Positions 1-8,767 of a DNA stretch of 46,404 bases are shown here, piece after piece. Every line of letters starts with the position of its first letter. The first letter of the stretch is position 1. The stretch is taken from the NCBI GenBank assembly GCA_022014175.1, contig JAKLLR010000006.1, positions 1-46,404 on the forward strand. The letters run 5' to 3'. Source of the DNA: Gammaproteobacteria bacterium. Its GTDB lineage: Bacteria > Pseudomonadota > Gammaproteobacteria > Immundisolibacterales > JAKLLR01. A model generated the notes under the pieces. It was not told the origin of the DNA, made no database searches, and saw only the letters and a program-made list of their open reading frames with translations. The position numbers were made by a program, and so were the translations under genes.

Positions 1-150
1 GATCTGGTCACTCGGGAGGAGTTTGAGATCCAGCAAGCACTCCTGCACCGGGCCAATCAGCAGCTGGCGGAGCTCCAGCATCGCCTGGACGCGCTGGAGG
101 ACCCATCAGGCACGGACGGCCGGGATACCGAACAGACTGAATCGGACTGA
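1..150 (+). CDS. ubiK: UbiK family ubiquinone biosynthesis accessory factor (C-terminal part)
   Basis: The open frame enters from the left edge at base 1 and stops with TGA at 148-150, leaving 49 residues. They begin DLVTREEFEIQQALL and continue as a heptad-like coiled coil (ANQQLAELQHRLDALE) with an acidic tail. This is the conserved C-terminal half of the UbiK/YqiC (BMFP) family, small trimeric coiled-coil proteins that assist the Ubi complex in aerobic ubiquinone synthesis. The stop overlaps the comM start as TGATG, so the two are probably co-transcribed and translationally coupled. The N-terminal amphipathic helix lies outside the window. Confidence 0.85.
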   Translation, partial: DLVTREEFEIQQALLHRANQQLAELQHRLDALEDPSGTDGRDTEQTESD

Positions 151-1667
151 TGCCGGTCAGCACGGTCCACAGCCGCGCTCAAACAGGCATCCTGGCACCC
201 CCTGTAACGGTTGAGACCCACCTGGCCAGCGGGCTGCCCACATTCAATATCGTTGGGCTGCCGGAAACGGCGGTGAGGGAGAGCCGGGACCGGGTCCGCA
301 GCGCACTGCAAAATGCAGGTTTTGATTTTCCGGCCCGCCGCATAACCGTCAATCTCGCCCCCGCCGACCTGCCCAAGGAGGGTGGGCGTTTCGACCTGGC
401 CATCGCCCTCGGTATTTTGAGCGCATCGGAGCAGATCGATGGTCAGCTGCTGAGCGGCCTGGAGTGTCTGGGTGAACTGGCATTGACCGGTAAACTGCGG
501 GGCATTCGCGGCGTCCTGCCTTCAGCGTTGGAGACCCGTGCCAGTGGTCGAGCCCTGATCTGCCCCACCGCCAATGTGGCGGAAGCAGCCCTGGCGGCCA
601 ATCTGCCCATCTATCCCGCCGACTCACTGCTGGCGGTCTGCGCCCACCTCAACGGCCTCACACCGATCCCTCAACATACCGCACCCCCGCCCCGACCGGC
701 GCTCAACCGCTACCCGGATCTGAGTGATGTGCGGGGCCAATCCCAAGCCCGGCGAGCGCTGGAAATTGCTGCGGCGGGCCGACATAACCTGCTGCTGATT
801 GGCCCACCCGGCACGGGCAAGACGATGCTTGCACGCCGACTGGCCGGTCTGCTGCCGCCGATGGAGGAGCAGCAGGCGCTACAGGCCGCAGCCATCCAGT
901 CCGTGAGCTCCGGTGGGTTCAACCCGACCCGGTGGCGACTGCGACCAGTGCGGGCGCCCCATCACACCGCATCTGGAGTCGCACTGGTCGGTGGTGGCAA
1001 TCAGCCCCGCCCCGGCGAGATTAGCCTGGCCCACGGCGGCATCCTGTTTCTGGACGAACTGCCGGAGTTCGACCGAAGGGTGCTGGAGGTCCTGCGGGAA
1101 CCGATTGAGTCTGGCCATATCGTGATCTCCCGGGCCGCTCAGCAGGCGGAATTTCCCGCAGACTTTCAGCTGGTGGCGGCGATGAACCCCTGCCCCTGCG
1201 GGCATCTGGGAGATCCCGGGGGACGCTGCCACTGCACCCCCCAACAGATCATCCGTTATCGTAGCCGGATCTCTGGACCGCTGCTGGATCGAATCGACCT
1301 GCATGTGGAACTGCCGCCGCTGGCTGCCAGCGAAATCAGCGTTAAAAACAGTAGAACTGAAGAGAGTAGCGAGGTGGTTCGCCAGCGCGTGACAAAGGCC
1401 CAGGCCCGACAACAGCAACGGGCTGGCAGGCTCAACCAGGCCCTCGACAACCCCTTGATTGAGCGTGACTGCCAACCCGACAGCGGCGGCGCACAACTAC
1501 TGGAGCGGGCGATCACTCAACTGGGGCTCTCGGCCCGGGCCTACCACCGGATTCTACGGGTCGCTCGCACCGTTGCTGACCTTGCAGAAGCCAAAGATAT
1601 CCAGACAGATCATATTGCCGAAGCCATCGGCTATCGGGTGCTCGATCGGCGGACCACCGCGCTATAA
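150..1667 (+). CDS. comM: YifB/ComM family AAA+ ATPase (Mg-chelatase-like)
   Basis: 505 residues, the usual family length. The order is an N-terminal Lon-protease-like domain (about 1-170), a Mg-chelatase-type AAA+ core and a C-terminal Mg-chelatase-like helical domain (about 400-500). Visible motifs are Walker A GPPGTGKT (218-225), Walker B LFLDE (299-303) and the family cysteine cluster NPCPCG with a following CHC (346-362). ComM is a hexameric helicase that promotes branch migration and integration of donor DNA during natural transformation; many bacteria not known to be competent also carry it. The ATG overlaps the ubiK stop. The stop lies 10 bases from the convergent gene, with no terminator seen between them. 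Confidence 0.93.
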   Translation: MPVSTVHSRAQTGILAPPVTVETHLASGLPTFNIVGLPETAVRESRDRVRSALQNAGFDFPARRITVNLAPADLPKEGGRFDLAIALGILSASEQIDGQLLSGLECLGELALTGKLRGIRGVLPSALETRASGRALICPTANVAEAALAANLPIYPADSLLAVCAHLNGLTPIPQHTAPPPRPALNRYPDLSDVRGQSQARRALEIAAAGRHNLLLIGPPGTGKTMLARRLAGLLPPMEEQQALQAAAIQSVSSGGFNPTRWRLRPVRAPHHTASGVALVGGGNQPRPGEISLAHGGILFLDELPEFDRRVLEVLREPIESGHIVISRAAQQAEFPADFQLVAAMNPCPCGHLGDPGGRCHCTPQQIIRYRSRISGPLLDRIDLHVELPPLAASEISVKNSRTEESSEVVRQRVTKAQARQQQRAGRLNQALDNPLIERDCQPDSGGAQLLERAITQLGLSARAYHRILRVARTVADLAEAKDIQTDHIAEAIGYRVLDRRTTAL

Positions 1668-1677
1668 GAGGGCCACG

Positions 1678-3159
1678 CTACTGGGCCGCCAGGCGGTTAT
1701 CCAGCAGCTTGCGAAGGTGGGCGAGCAACAGGGCCTCGAAGGACTCCAGTCCATCGAAGCCGTGAAAGGCACCGATATAGCTGGCACCACTCTCATCCAT
1801 GAACCAGCGTTGCACGAAGGCTTCGAGCCGCTCTTTCTGCTCTAGCCGCTGCATCAGGTCCGTGCGGTTATCAAGCTCGACCATCGCTGGCGCAGTTTTT
1901 CGGTAAAACAGTAGCTCTGGCGAACCACTCTCCCGGTTACCTTCAATTGCCTCTTCGAACTCATACTCAGAGCCCGACAGATAGCGGCTACCGTCAGCCC
2001 GGGTAATCTGCTCCGGCAGCGGCGACCCGAGGCGTGACCAGAAGATACCGATATAAATATCGGTCTCCTTCGGCGAAATAATCTGGGCTTGGAAAGTATC
2101 CGAGGCCTGCAGGGGCTCCTCCTCCCAGAGCACCGGAATCAACCGCAATTGGCCGGCATACTCCGCATTCAGCTGGGTCAACACGCTGCGGCAGAGCCGC
2201 CGTTCAGGGATCACATCTCCCGGTGACGAGATAAAGACCTTTAGCGGCCGACCCTGCTGCTGTCTGAGCCGATACTTCTCCAGGCAGGCACCCAGTCGAG
2301 CCCGTAGCAGCACCGGATTTGGGGGTTTCAAGATGTAATCCTCGGCCCCCGCCAGAATGGACTGGACCACTCGGCTATTGTCATCCAGCGCCGAGAGCAT
2401 CATCACCGGCAGGTGCTTCAAACGGTCCGTCCGTTTCAGCTCTCCCAGCAGATCCAGGCCATCACGATCCGGCATGACCATGTCGAGCAGAATCAGGTCA
2501 ACCTTTTCCCGATCCAGCAGACCGAACATTTCACTGCCGCAGCTGGCGACCAGAGCGTCGTACCCCATCTTGCCAAGCCGACGCTGAAAGAGGTCACGGT
2601 TCGCTTCGCTGTCGTCCACCACCAGTATCCGGCCGTGGCCACCCAACCAGAGTTGATCTGCCACCGCAGGGGGCTCCGGGACCAGTGATTCAGCGGAATC
2701 TGCCGAAGGCGCGGCCTGATCGGCCCGGGAGAAGTAACCAGGGGTCAGTTCTCGGTTGATCTGCTCCATCAGGTTGCGGGTCGCCGAGCCGATACTTCCG
2801 ATGTCCGGCATCAATTCGTGGGGATCGTCATCCTCATAGATCTCCTCCAGCATCTCGCAGTAACCGGAAATGTGGGTCAACTGAGTCCGCAGGCCGTGCT
2901 GAGCGGCCGCCAGATCCAGCTCCCCAACCGAGCGCTTGTTGGCACCGAGATAATCATCGATCAGATTAAGCAGCCGTTCGCCACCATGCTGAATCTGGCG
3001 AAGATCCTCGGCCTGCTCGGCAGAGAGATCTCCCTCATTCTCCTCCAGCAATATCTCCGCATAACCGAGAATATGGCCAACCGGCGTGCGCAGATCATGC
3101 CGGATTGCAGAGAGCCGCTCATGAAATAGGGCAGAAACTTCTCGATCTTCGGTGGTCAC
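1678..3159 (-). CDS. Tandem H-box (DHp-like) - receiver - DUF4062-like protein
   Basis: 493 residues, GTG start with AAGGAG and GGGG upstream. Domains in order: a histidine-kinase dimerisation/phosphotransfer-like segment with H-box HDLRTP (His21); a second degenerate copy HGLRTQ (His88); an acidic linker (about 140-170); a receiver domain (about 177-295) with Asp182/Asp183, phospho-acceptor Asp226, Ser256 and Lys278; then a DUF4062-like alpha/beta domain (about 307-405) with VFISSPGDV, ETDIYIGIFWSRLG and GSEYEFEEA. No HATPase N/G boxes follow either H-box, so it cannot be a self-sufficient kinase. DUF4062 is known mainly from STAND/NACHT and effector-type proteins and its biochemical role is unclear. 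Third gene of a minus-strand block with a receiver (now broken) and a SLOG membrane protein. A signalling adaptor role is inference. Confidence 0.8.
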   Translation of the reverse strand: MTTEDREVSALFHERLSAIRHDLRTPVGHILGYAEILLEENEGDLSAEQAEDLRQIQHGGERLLNLIDDYLGANKRSVGELDLAAAQHGLRTQLTHISGYCEMLEEIYEDDDPHELMPDIGSIGSATRNLMEQINRELTPGYFSRADQAAPSADSAESLVPEPPAVADQLWLGGHGRILVVDDSEANRDLFQRRLGKMGYDALVASCGSEMFGLLDREKVDLILLDMVMPDRDGLDLLGELKRTDRLKHLPVMMLSALDDNSRVVQSILAGAEDYILKPPNPVLLRARLGACLEKYRLRQQQGRPLKVFISSPGDVIPERRLCRSVLTQLNAEYAGQLRLIPVLWEEEPLQASDTFQAQIISPKETDIYIGIFWSRLGSPLPEQITRADGSRYLSGSEYEFEEAIEGNRESGSPELLFYRKTAPAMVELDNRTDLMQRLEQKERLEAFVQRWFMDESGASYIGAFHGFDGLESFEALLLAHLRKLLDNRLAAQ

Positions 3160-3187
3160 GATCAGCCCCGCAACTCCTTAAATAGCA

Positions 3188-3558
3188 CTAAGAGATCGCC
3201 AGCAGCGCTTCAATCTTGCCCAGCAACCGCTGGAAATCGACGGGTTTGGTGTCGTAATCATCGCAACCCGCCTCCCGCGCCTTTGTCGGATCACCCCCCA
3301 GCGCATGAGCGGTCAGGGCAATCACCGGGATGCCCCGGGGTAGCGGCTGACTTTATGATTATCTTCGCCACCTGCCAGCCATCCAGAATCGGCAGGCTGA
3401 TATCCAGCAGAATAATCTCCGGGGACTCCGATGCCGCCATACTCAACCCCCTGCCGGCCGTTGATGGCGATCAATACACTCTGCGCCTTGCGTAGCAGTC
3501 GGCGGGAGAACATATCCCGGTTCATTGCATTATCTTCGACTAACAGAATTCTCGCCAT
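3188..3558 (-). pseudogene. CheY-like response regulator, interrupted by two single-base insertions
   Basis: The frame opens as MARILLVEDNAMNRDMFSRR, a stand-alone receiver, then shifts after the residues INGRQGVE. Dropping one T near 3443 (GAG-T-ATG) restores MAASESPEIILLDISLPILD with the phospho-acceptor Asp. A second shift in the CCCCGGGG run near 3337-3344 is repaired by dropping one G, giving IPVIALTAHALGGDPTKARE and a C-terminal YDTKPVDFQ containing the conserved Lys. The repaired protein would be 122 residues, normal for a single-domain regulator. It sits 18 bases after the SLOG gene and 28 bases before the DUF4062 gene. Sequence error is an alternative, mainly for the G/C run. Confidence 0.8.
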
Positions 3559-3576
3559 TTCTCGGTGCCCAAGCTA

Positions 3577-5271
3577 CTACGCAGATGTGGGTGGCTCATG
3601 CTCACGGTGTAACCGCTGTACCGCCCAGAGCAGGTTTTCAATCACACAGTCCCTCTCAAGATCCAGCAGTGTCGATTTCGCTGAGTCCAGCTCCGAGCTA
3701 TCCAGTGTGTTGGACGCCGCTTCGAATTTTCGATACTGATTCTGGTACTGCCACTGCAGCTCCCGGGTGGCCATTTTGCCCTGATACAGCTCCCACACGC
3801 TGAGCCAGAAAGGCAGCAGACCGAGCAAAAAAACCAGCAGTTGTTTGACCGTAAAATCCGCCACAATGGTCATCGCAACCAGCTGATACTTAAAAAAGAA
3901 TAGTGCCACCAGCCCCACCACCACCGCGCTGATAATCGTGACTTTTATTTTCGATAATCGCTCGTGCTGCTGGTGTAACTGATGTGCCTTCCTTTTGAAA
4001 TAGCCGAGTTGGCTGTTGATCCAGTGTTCATGAACCCACTTGATCCGCTCCGCACTGGGTTGGGTCCGGCTGTTGCCATCCGGCTCCAGCCCGCGCTCAA
4101 GCAGATAGAACCAGCGCGCCCGCTCCAGCTGCTCCACCCCCATGGCGATCTGCAAATCACGATGGCTGGGCCAGCCCACGCCCGCCGCAGAGAGATAAAA
4201 TCGCACCCGCAGCGTCTCCGCAATCGAGCGGTAGATCAGATGGTGCTGCAACCAGTGATGCCGGGCGGAGCGGTTGTAACTCACCAGGCCATACACAAAC
4301 AGTGCCAGGTAAGCTAGCAGCAACCATTTCGAAGCGACAATCTTGGCGTAAGCCAGAAAGCAGAGCCCCATAGCTGCCGCGGCGTAGGCAAACGCGGCAA
4401 AAGTGCGGTCTGAATAGCGCTGGTAATAGAGTGCCAGCCAGTCAAAACTGCGATGGGTCTGCTCAATCCGCTCAAGCTCCGGCCGACGCTCAGACTCCGG
4501 CAGTTCAGCCGACATATCCCAGGTCGGATGCGCCGAAATATCCATCTGGTGCTGACGCTGCAGATTTACAAATTCAACGGCATGATCCAACCTCTGCCGC
4601 AACTCTCCGGGCAGGGTCTGGCTGAGAACGACACCCTTGCCGTGCTGGTCCCGACAGATATACACCGGCTGCTCAGGCACGCCTGCTGCTGGCGCACGAC
4701 CGTTGCGCTCCACCGGCACCCAGATCGCATATTCATCAGGAATCGCCTCCGCATCCACCGACATGACCAGAGGGCCGCACTCAGAGCGCCGGGAGAGCTG
4801 CAAGTATTTCGACAGAGTATCGAAAGTCCCCCCGGGCAGCCGCTCGGTGTCACCATCCCAGAGCGCCAGCAGCACGCCACTTCGCTGCCGCAGGTAATCC
4901 CCCAGTTGGGCATAACACTGATCACGATTTGCCTGGAAGGGCAGTTCGTAGCTGGAGACACCTGGGTCGGCCAGCAGGGTCTCCAGACGCTGGCGGTCAA
5001 CCCCGGAAAAATCATCGATATACCGGGACAACGGCATCGGCAGAACCCCATGAACCGGAATGTTCATCGAAACCGCCAACTCCGCCACCAGCATGTCTGC
5101 ACCCGCGGCCAGCCCGCAGAGCAGTTTCAGCTGCACCGGCTTACAATGCGTGACCAGCGATTCCAGAAGCCGCCGTACCGCCTCCGTGGTTAGCTCATCA
5201 CGGTCGGCATCCAGGTCTCGGTGCCCGATCACGCCGATGTTTATCGAAAATTCAGGGGCTGGTTTCACCAC
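3577..5271 (-). CDS. SLOG-domain membrane protein with SLATT-like transmembrane region
   Basis: 564 residues, GTG start preceded by AGGA at good spacing. The N-terminal domain (about 10-185) has the marks of the SLOG/LSDAT Rossmannoid superfamily: GVIGHRDL (13-20), LCGLAAGADMLVAE (51-64) and GVLLALWDG (132-140). These domains bind nucleotides or nucleotide-derived ligands such as ADP-ribose. A helical linker leads to two hydrophobic hairpins (about 290-332 and 443-495), each with basic or aromatic flanks. The second, preceded by WINSQLGYFKRKA and followed by a long helix, resembles SLATT domains, predicted pore-forming effectors of nucleotide-sensing conflict systems. First gene of the block. 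Domain calls are by motif; the ligand and the pore activity are inference. Confidence 0.75.
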   Translation of the reverse strand: MVKPAPEFSINIGVIGHRDLDADRDELTTEAVRRLLESLVTHCKPVQLKLLCGLAAGADMLVAELAVSMNIPVHGVLPMPLSRYIDDFSGVDRQRLETLLADPGVSSYELPFQANRDQCYAQLGDYLRQRSGVLLALWDGDTERLPGGTFDTLSKYLQLSRRSECGPLVMSVDAEAIPDEYAIWVPVERNGRAPAAGVPEQPVYICRDQHGKGVVLSQTLPGELRQRLDHAVEFVNLQRQHQMDISAHPTWDMSAELPESERRPELERIEQTHRSFDWLALYYQRYSDRTFAAFAYAAAAMGLCFLAYAKIVASKWLLLAYLALFVYGLVSYNRSARHHWLQHHLIYRSIAETLRVRFYLSAAGVGWPSHRDLQIAMGVEQLERARWFYLLERGLEPDGNSRTQPSAERIKWVHEHWINSQLGYFKRKAHQLHQQHERLSKIKVTIISAVVVGLVALFFFKYQLVAMTIVADFTVKQLLVFLLGLLPFWLSVWELYQGKMATRELQWQYQNQYRKFEAASNTLDSSELDSAKSTLLDLERDCVIENLLWAVQRLHREHEPPTSA

Positions 5272-5411
5272 ATCAATCCTGTTGTATCCCCGTTATCCAG
5301 TCAAGCACAGACTGACAGAGGCCAGACGTTACGGGCAACGACTCTAACCGAACATTGATCAGGGGGGGATGGCTATGGCCCGATAACCGGAACCCGCGGT
5401 TTTAATAAGGC

Positions 5412-5441
5412 TTGCACCCGGGGAAAGCACCTGTTTAGAAT
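5412..5441 (+). promoter_or_regulatory. Predicted sigma70 promoter of trxA
   Basis: TTGCAC (5412-5417), an 18-base spacer and TAGAAT (5436-5441). This predicts a start near 5448 and a leader of about 68 bases before the trxA GTG. It lies in the 244-base divergent gap between the SLOG-gene block and trxA, in which I see no other clear element. Confidence 0.5.
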
Positions 5442-5515
5442 GCTACTCAGGTGCCGTTCGGTCTGGACAGTTTGCGCCCTGCACGTCTCAACCCCAGTTC
5501 TGGAGAATCTTTGTA

Positions 5516-5842
5516 GTGAGTGGTGAAATCGTTGCGGTTTCCGATGCGACCTTTGACGAAGAGGTTTTAAATTCGAGCGACCCGGTATTGGTGGATTACT
5601 GGGCGGAGTGGTGTGGCCCCTGCAAGATGATCGCGCCGATACTGGAAGAAATCAGCCAGGAGTACGGCGGACGAATCAAAGTCGCCAAACTTAATATTGA
5701 TGACAATCCTGGCACCCCACCAAAATATGGCATTCGCGGTATCCCCACCCTGATGCTGTTCAAAAATGGCGAAGTGGAGGCGACCAAGGTCGGCGCGCTG
5801 TCGAAATCTCAGCTTGTGGTGTTTCTCGACAGCAATCTCTAG
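5516..5842 (+). CDS. trxA: Thioredoxin 1
   Basis: 108 residues, essentially colinear with E. coli TrxA. The redox motif WCGPC places the active cysteines at 33 and 36, the cis-proline is in GIPTLM (Pro77), and the C-terminal GALSKSQL is typical. It reduces protein disulfides in the cytoplasm with electrons from thioredoxin reductase and serves ribonucleotide reductase, methionine sulfoxide reductase and sulfate assimilation. The start is GTG at 5516, supported by GGAG ten bases upstream; no ATG fits the conserved N-terminus. It is followed by rho, the same order as in enterobacteria. Confidence 0.97.
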   Translation: MSGEIVAVSDATFDEEVLNSSDPVLVDYWAEWCGPCKMIAPILEEISQEYGGRIKVAKLNIDDNPGTPPKYGIRGIPTLMLFKNGEVEATKVGALSKSQLVVFLDSNL

Positions 5843-5856
5843 ACATACAAACATGG

Positions 5857-5882
5857 GTCCACTCGGCATCGACCGGGTGGAC
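5857..5882 (+). other. Stable hairpin in the trxA-rho intergenic leader
   Basis: A ten-base-pair stem (GTCCACTCGG with CCGGGTGGAC, one T-G wobble) closes a six-base loop 14 bases after the trxA stop. No T-run follows, so it is not a standard intrinsic terminator. It sits in the 221-base leader of rho (5843-6063), a region that in E. coli carries autoregulation by Rho-dependent attenuation. A role in trxA mRNA 3' end stability or rho attenuation is inference. The rest of the leader shows no gene. Confidence 0.45.
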
Positions 5883-6063
5883 TACAGACAATCCCCGAAG
5901 GTAGAATGTGAGAACCGCATCCGCAGCGCTCGTCGTGTGGGTGCCAGAAACAAAAACACCCTGATAACTTAAACCACCCCTCGTCGGCAATCCGTCGCCG
6001 AGCCCGGCCTGTATCTAAGCGTCCTGCTGCCGGGGCCAAATCTGCCATTCTGAGCCCTCCCCA

Positions 6064-7320
<1,257 letters not shown>

Positions 7321-7371
7321 TCGCCAGCCTTTGCACCCGATTACACCCCCCAAATCCCAGGAGTTCGTAGA

Positions 7372-8352
7372 ATGAAAAGCCCCCTACGCGTCACCGTGAC
7401 CGGCAGCGCCGGACAGATCGGCTATGCCCTGCTGTTCCGTATCGCCGCGGGCGACATGCTTGGCAAGGACCAGCCTGTCATTCTGCAGCTACTGGAAATC
7501 ACCCCCGCGCTGGAAGCCCTTGGCGGCGTCGTGATGGAGCTGAATGACTGCGCCTTCCCGCTGTTACAGGATGTCATCATCTCCGATGACCCCAATGTTG
7601 CTTTCAAGGATACGGATTACGCCCTGCTGGTTGGTGCCCGTCCCCGGGGGCCGGGTATGGAGCGCAAAGACCTGCTGGAGGCCAACGCGGCCATTTTCTC
7701 CGCCCAGGGCAAGGCCCTGAACGACCACGCCAGCCGTGACGTGCGGGTGCTGGTGGTCGGCAATCCGGCCAATACCAACGCCCTTATCGCCCAGGCCAAT
7801 GCGCCGAAACTGAACCCCGGCAACTTCACCGCCATGATGCGGCTGGACCACAACCGGGCCATTAGCCAGCTGGCTGAAAAGACCGGGGCCGCCGTCACCG
7901 ACATCCGTCAGATGACGGTCTGGGGCAATCACTCCGCGACCCAGTATCCGGATATCAGTAACACCACTGTCTCCGGCAAAGCCGCCAAAGAGCTGGTCGA
8001 TCAGACCTGGATTGAGAACGATTTCATTCCCACCGTGCAGCAACGTGGCGCGGCGATCATCAAAGCCCGAGGCGCATCCAGCGCAGCGTCAGCCGCCTCC
8101 GCCGCGATTGATCATATGCGCAGCTGGGCTCTGGGCACGCCGGAAGGCGACTGGGTCAGCATGGGCATTCCAGCGGATGGCAGCTACGGCATCGAACCCG
8201 GCATCATCTACTCCTATCCGGTCACTATCTCCGGCGGGCAGTACCGGATCGTACAGGATCTGGCCGTGGATGAGTTCAGTCGCGCCAAGATGAATGCCAC
8301 CGAAACCGAATTGAGAGAGGAACGGGCTGCCGTGGCCCACCTGCTGGGTTGA
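7372..8352 (+). CDS. mdh: Malate dehydrogenase (NAD-dependent)
   Basis: 326 residues. N-terminal Rossmann motif GSAGQIG (11-17), substrate-binding arginines in [22 protein letters not shown], and the catalytic histidine in [11 protein letters not shown] (His187). It oxidises L-malate to oxaloacetate with NAD+ in the TCA cycle. The length and the [11 protein letters not shown] loop place it in the group shared by actinobacteria, Burkholderia and cytosolic eukaryotic enzymes rather than the 312-residue E. coli type. AGGAG lies about 8 bases before the ATG. It follows rho by 51 bases and may partly share its transcript. Confidence 0.95.
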   Translation: MKSPLRVTVTGSAGQIGYALLFRIAAGDMLGKDQPVILQLLEITPALEALGGVVMELNDCAFPLLQDVIISDDPNVAFKDTDYALLVGARPRGPGMERKDLLEANAAIFSAQGKALNDHASRDVRVLVVGNPANTNALIAQANAPKLNPGNFTAMMRLDHNRAISQLAEKTGAAVTDIRQMTVWGNHSATQYPDISNTTVSGKAAKELVDQTWIENDFIPTVQQRGAAIIKARGASSAASAASAAIDHMRSWALGTPEGDWVSMGIPADGSYGIEPGIIYSYPVTISGGQYRIVQDLAVDEFSRAKMNATETELREERAAVAHLLG

Positions 8353-8356
8353 CCCC

Positions 8357-8385
8357 TTGCCCCGGACAGACCATTTCCGTATGAT
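8357..8385 (+). promoter_or_regulatory. Predicted sigma70 promoter of rpmE
   Basis: TTGCCC (8357-8362), a 17-base spacer and TATGAT (8380-8385) just after the mdh stop. The predicted start near 8392 gives a leader of about 39 bases. With the terminator after rpmE it would make rpmE a self-contained transcription unit. Confidence 0.5.
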
Positions 8386-8430
8386 TCGCGCCCCGGCTCC
8401 CGATAGCTGGCGAAAACTTGAGGCTAGAGC

Positions 8431-8637
8431 ATGAAGGCAGAAATTCACCCCGACTACCATGACGTCAAGGTCACCTGCAGCTGTGGCAACGACTTCACTA
8501 CCCGTTCCAGCGCCAGAGAGAGCGAACTTCGTCTGGATGTCTGCTCCGCCTGCCACCCCTTCTACACCGGTGAAAGTCGGCGTATTTCCGATACTGAAGG
8601 CCGGGTCGAACGATTCCGCAAAAAATACGGAATGTAG
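8431..8637 (+). CDS. rpmE: 50S ribosomal protein L31, zinc-binding type
   Basis: 68 residues with the L31 start KAEIHPDY and end GRVERFRKKYGM. Four cysteines in CSC (16, 18) and CSAC (37, 40) make it the zinc-containing (C+) form, which can act as a zinc reserve and be replaced by a cysteine-free paralogue under zinc limitation. L31 sits on the central protuberance and bridges the subunits. It is flanked by its own predicted promoter and a strong intrinsic terminator. Confidence 0.97.
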   Translation: MKAEIHPDYHDVKVTCSCGNDFTTRSSARESELRLDVCSACHPFYTGESRRISDTEGRVERFRKKYGM

Positions 8638-8659
8638 ACTTCTGCGGAAGAAACCCTGT

Positions 8660-8687
8660 AAAAAAGGCGCCTGTGGGCGCCTTTTTT
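8660..8687 (+). terminator. Rho-independent terminator of rpmE
   Basis: AAAAAGGCGCC, loop TGTG, then GGCGCC and a run of six T. The A-run on the left pairs with the T-run on the right. It begins 23 bases after the rpmE stop and is the clearest intrinsic terminator in the window. Confidence 0.93.
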
Positions 8688-8767
8688 ATGTCTAGCAATT
8701 AGCACAACAATCAAAGAACAACCTGCGAACCCTGGCGTCCAAACTTGAACCCGGACCGAATCAGCCG

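Noticed and set aside
3188-3558. Programmed frameshifting in the receiver gene
   Set aside because: Two separate shifts would be needed and no slippery heptamer or stimulator structure is evident at the first; simple insertions or sequence errors are more likely.
4453-5193. 246-codon plus-strand frame opposite the SLOG gene
   Set aside because: No recognisable domain and composition typical of an antisense shadow; the minus strand carries clear SLOG motifs.
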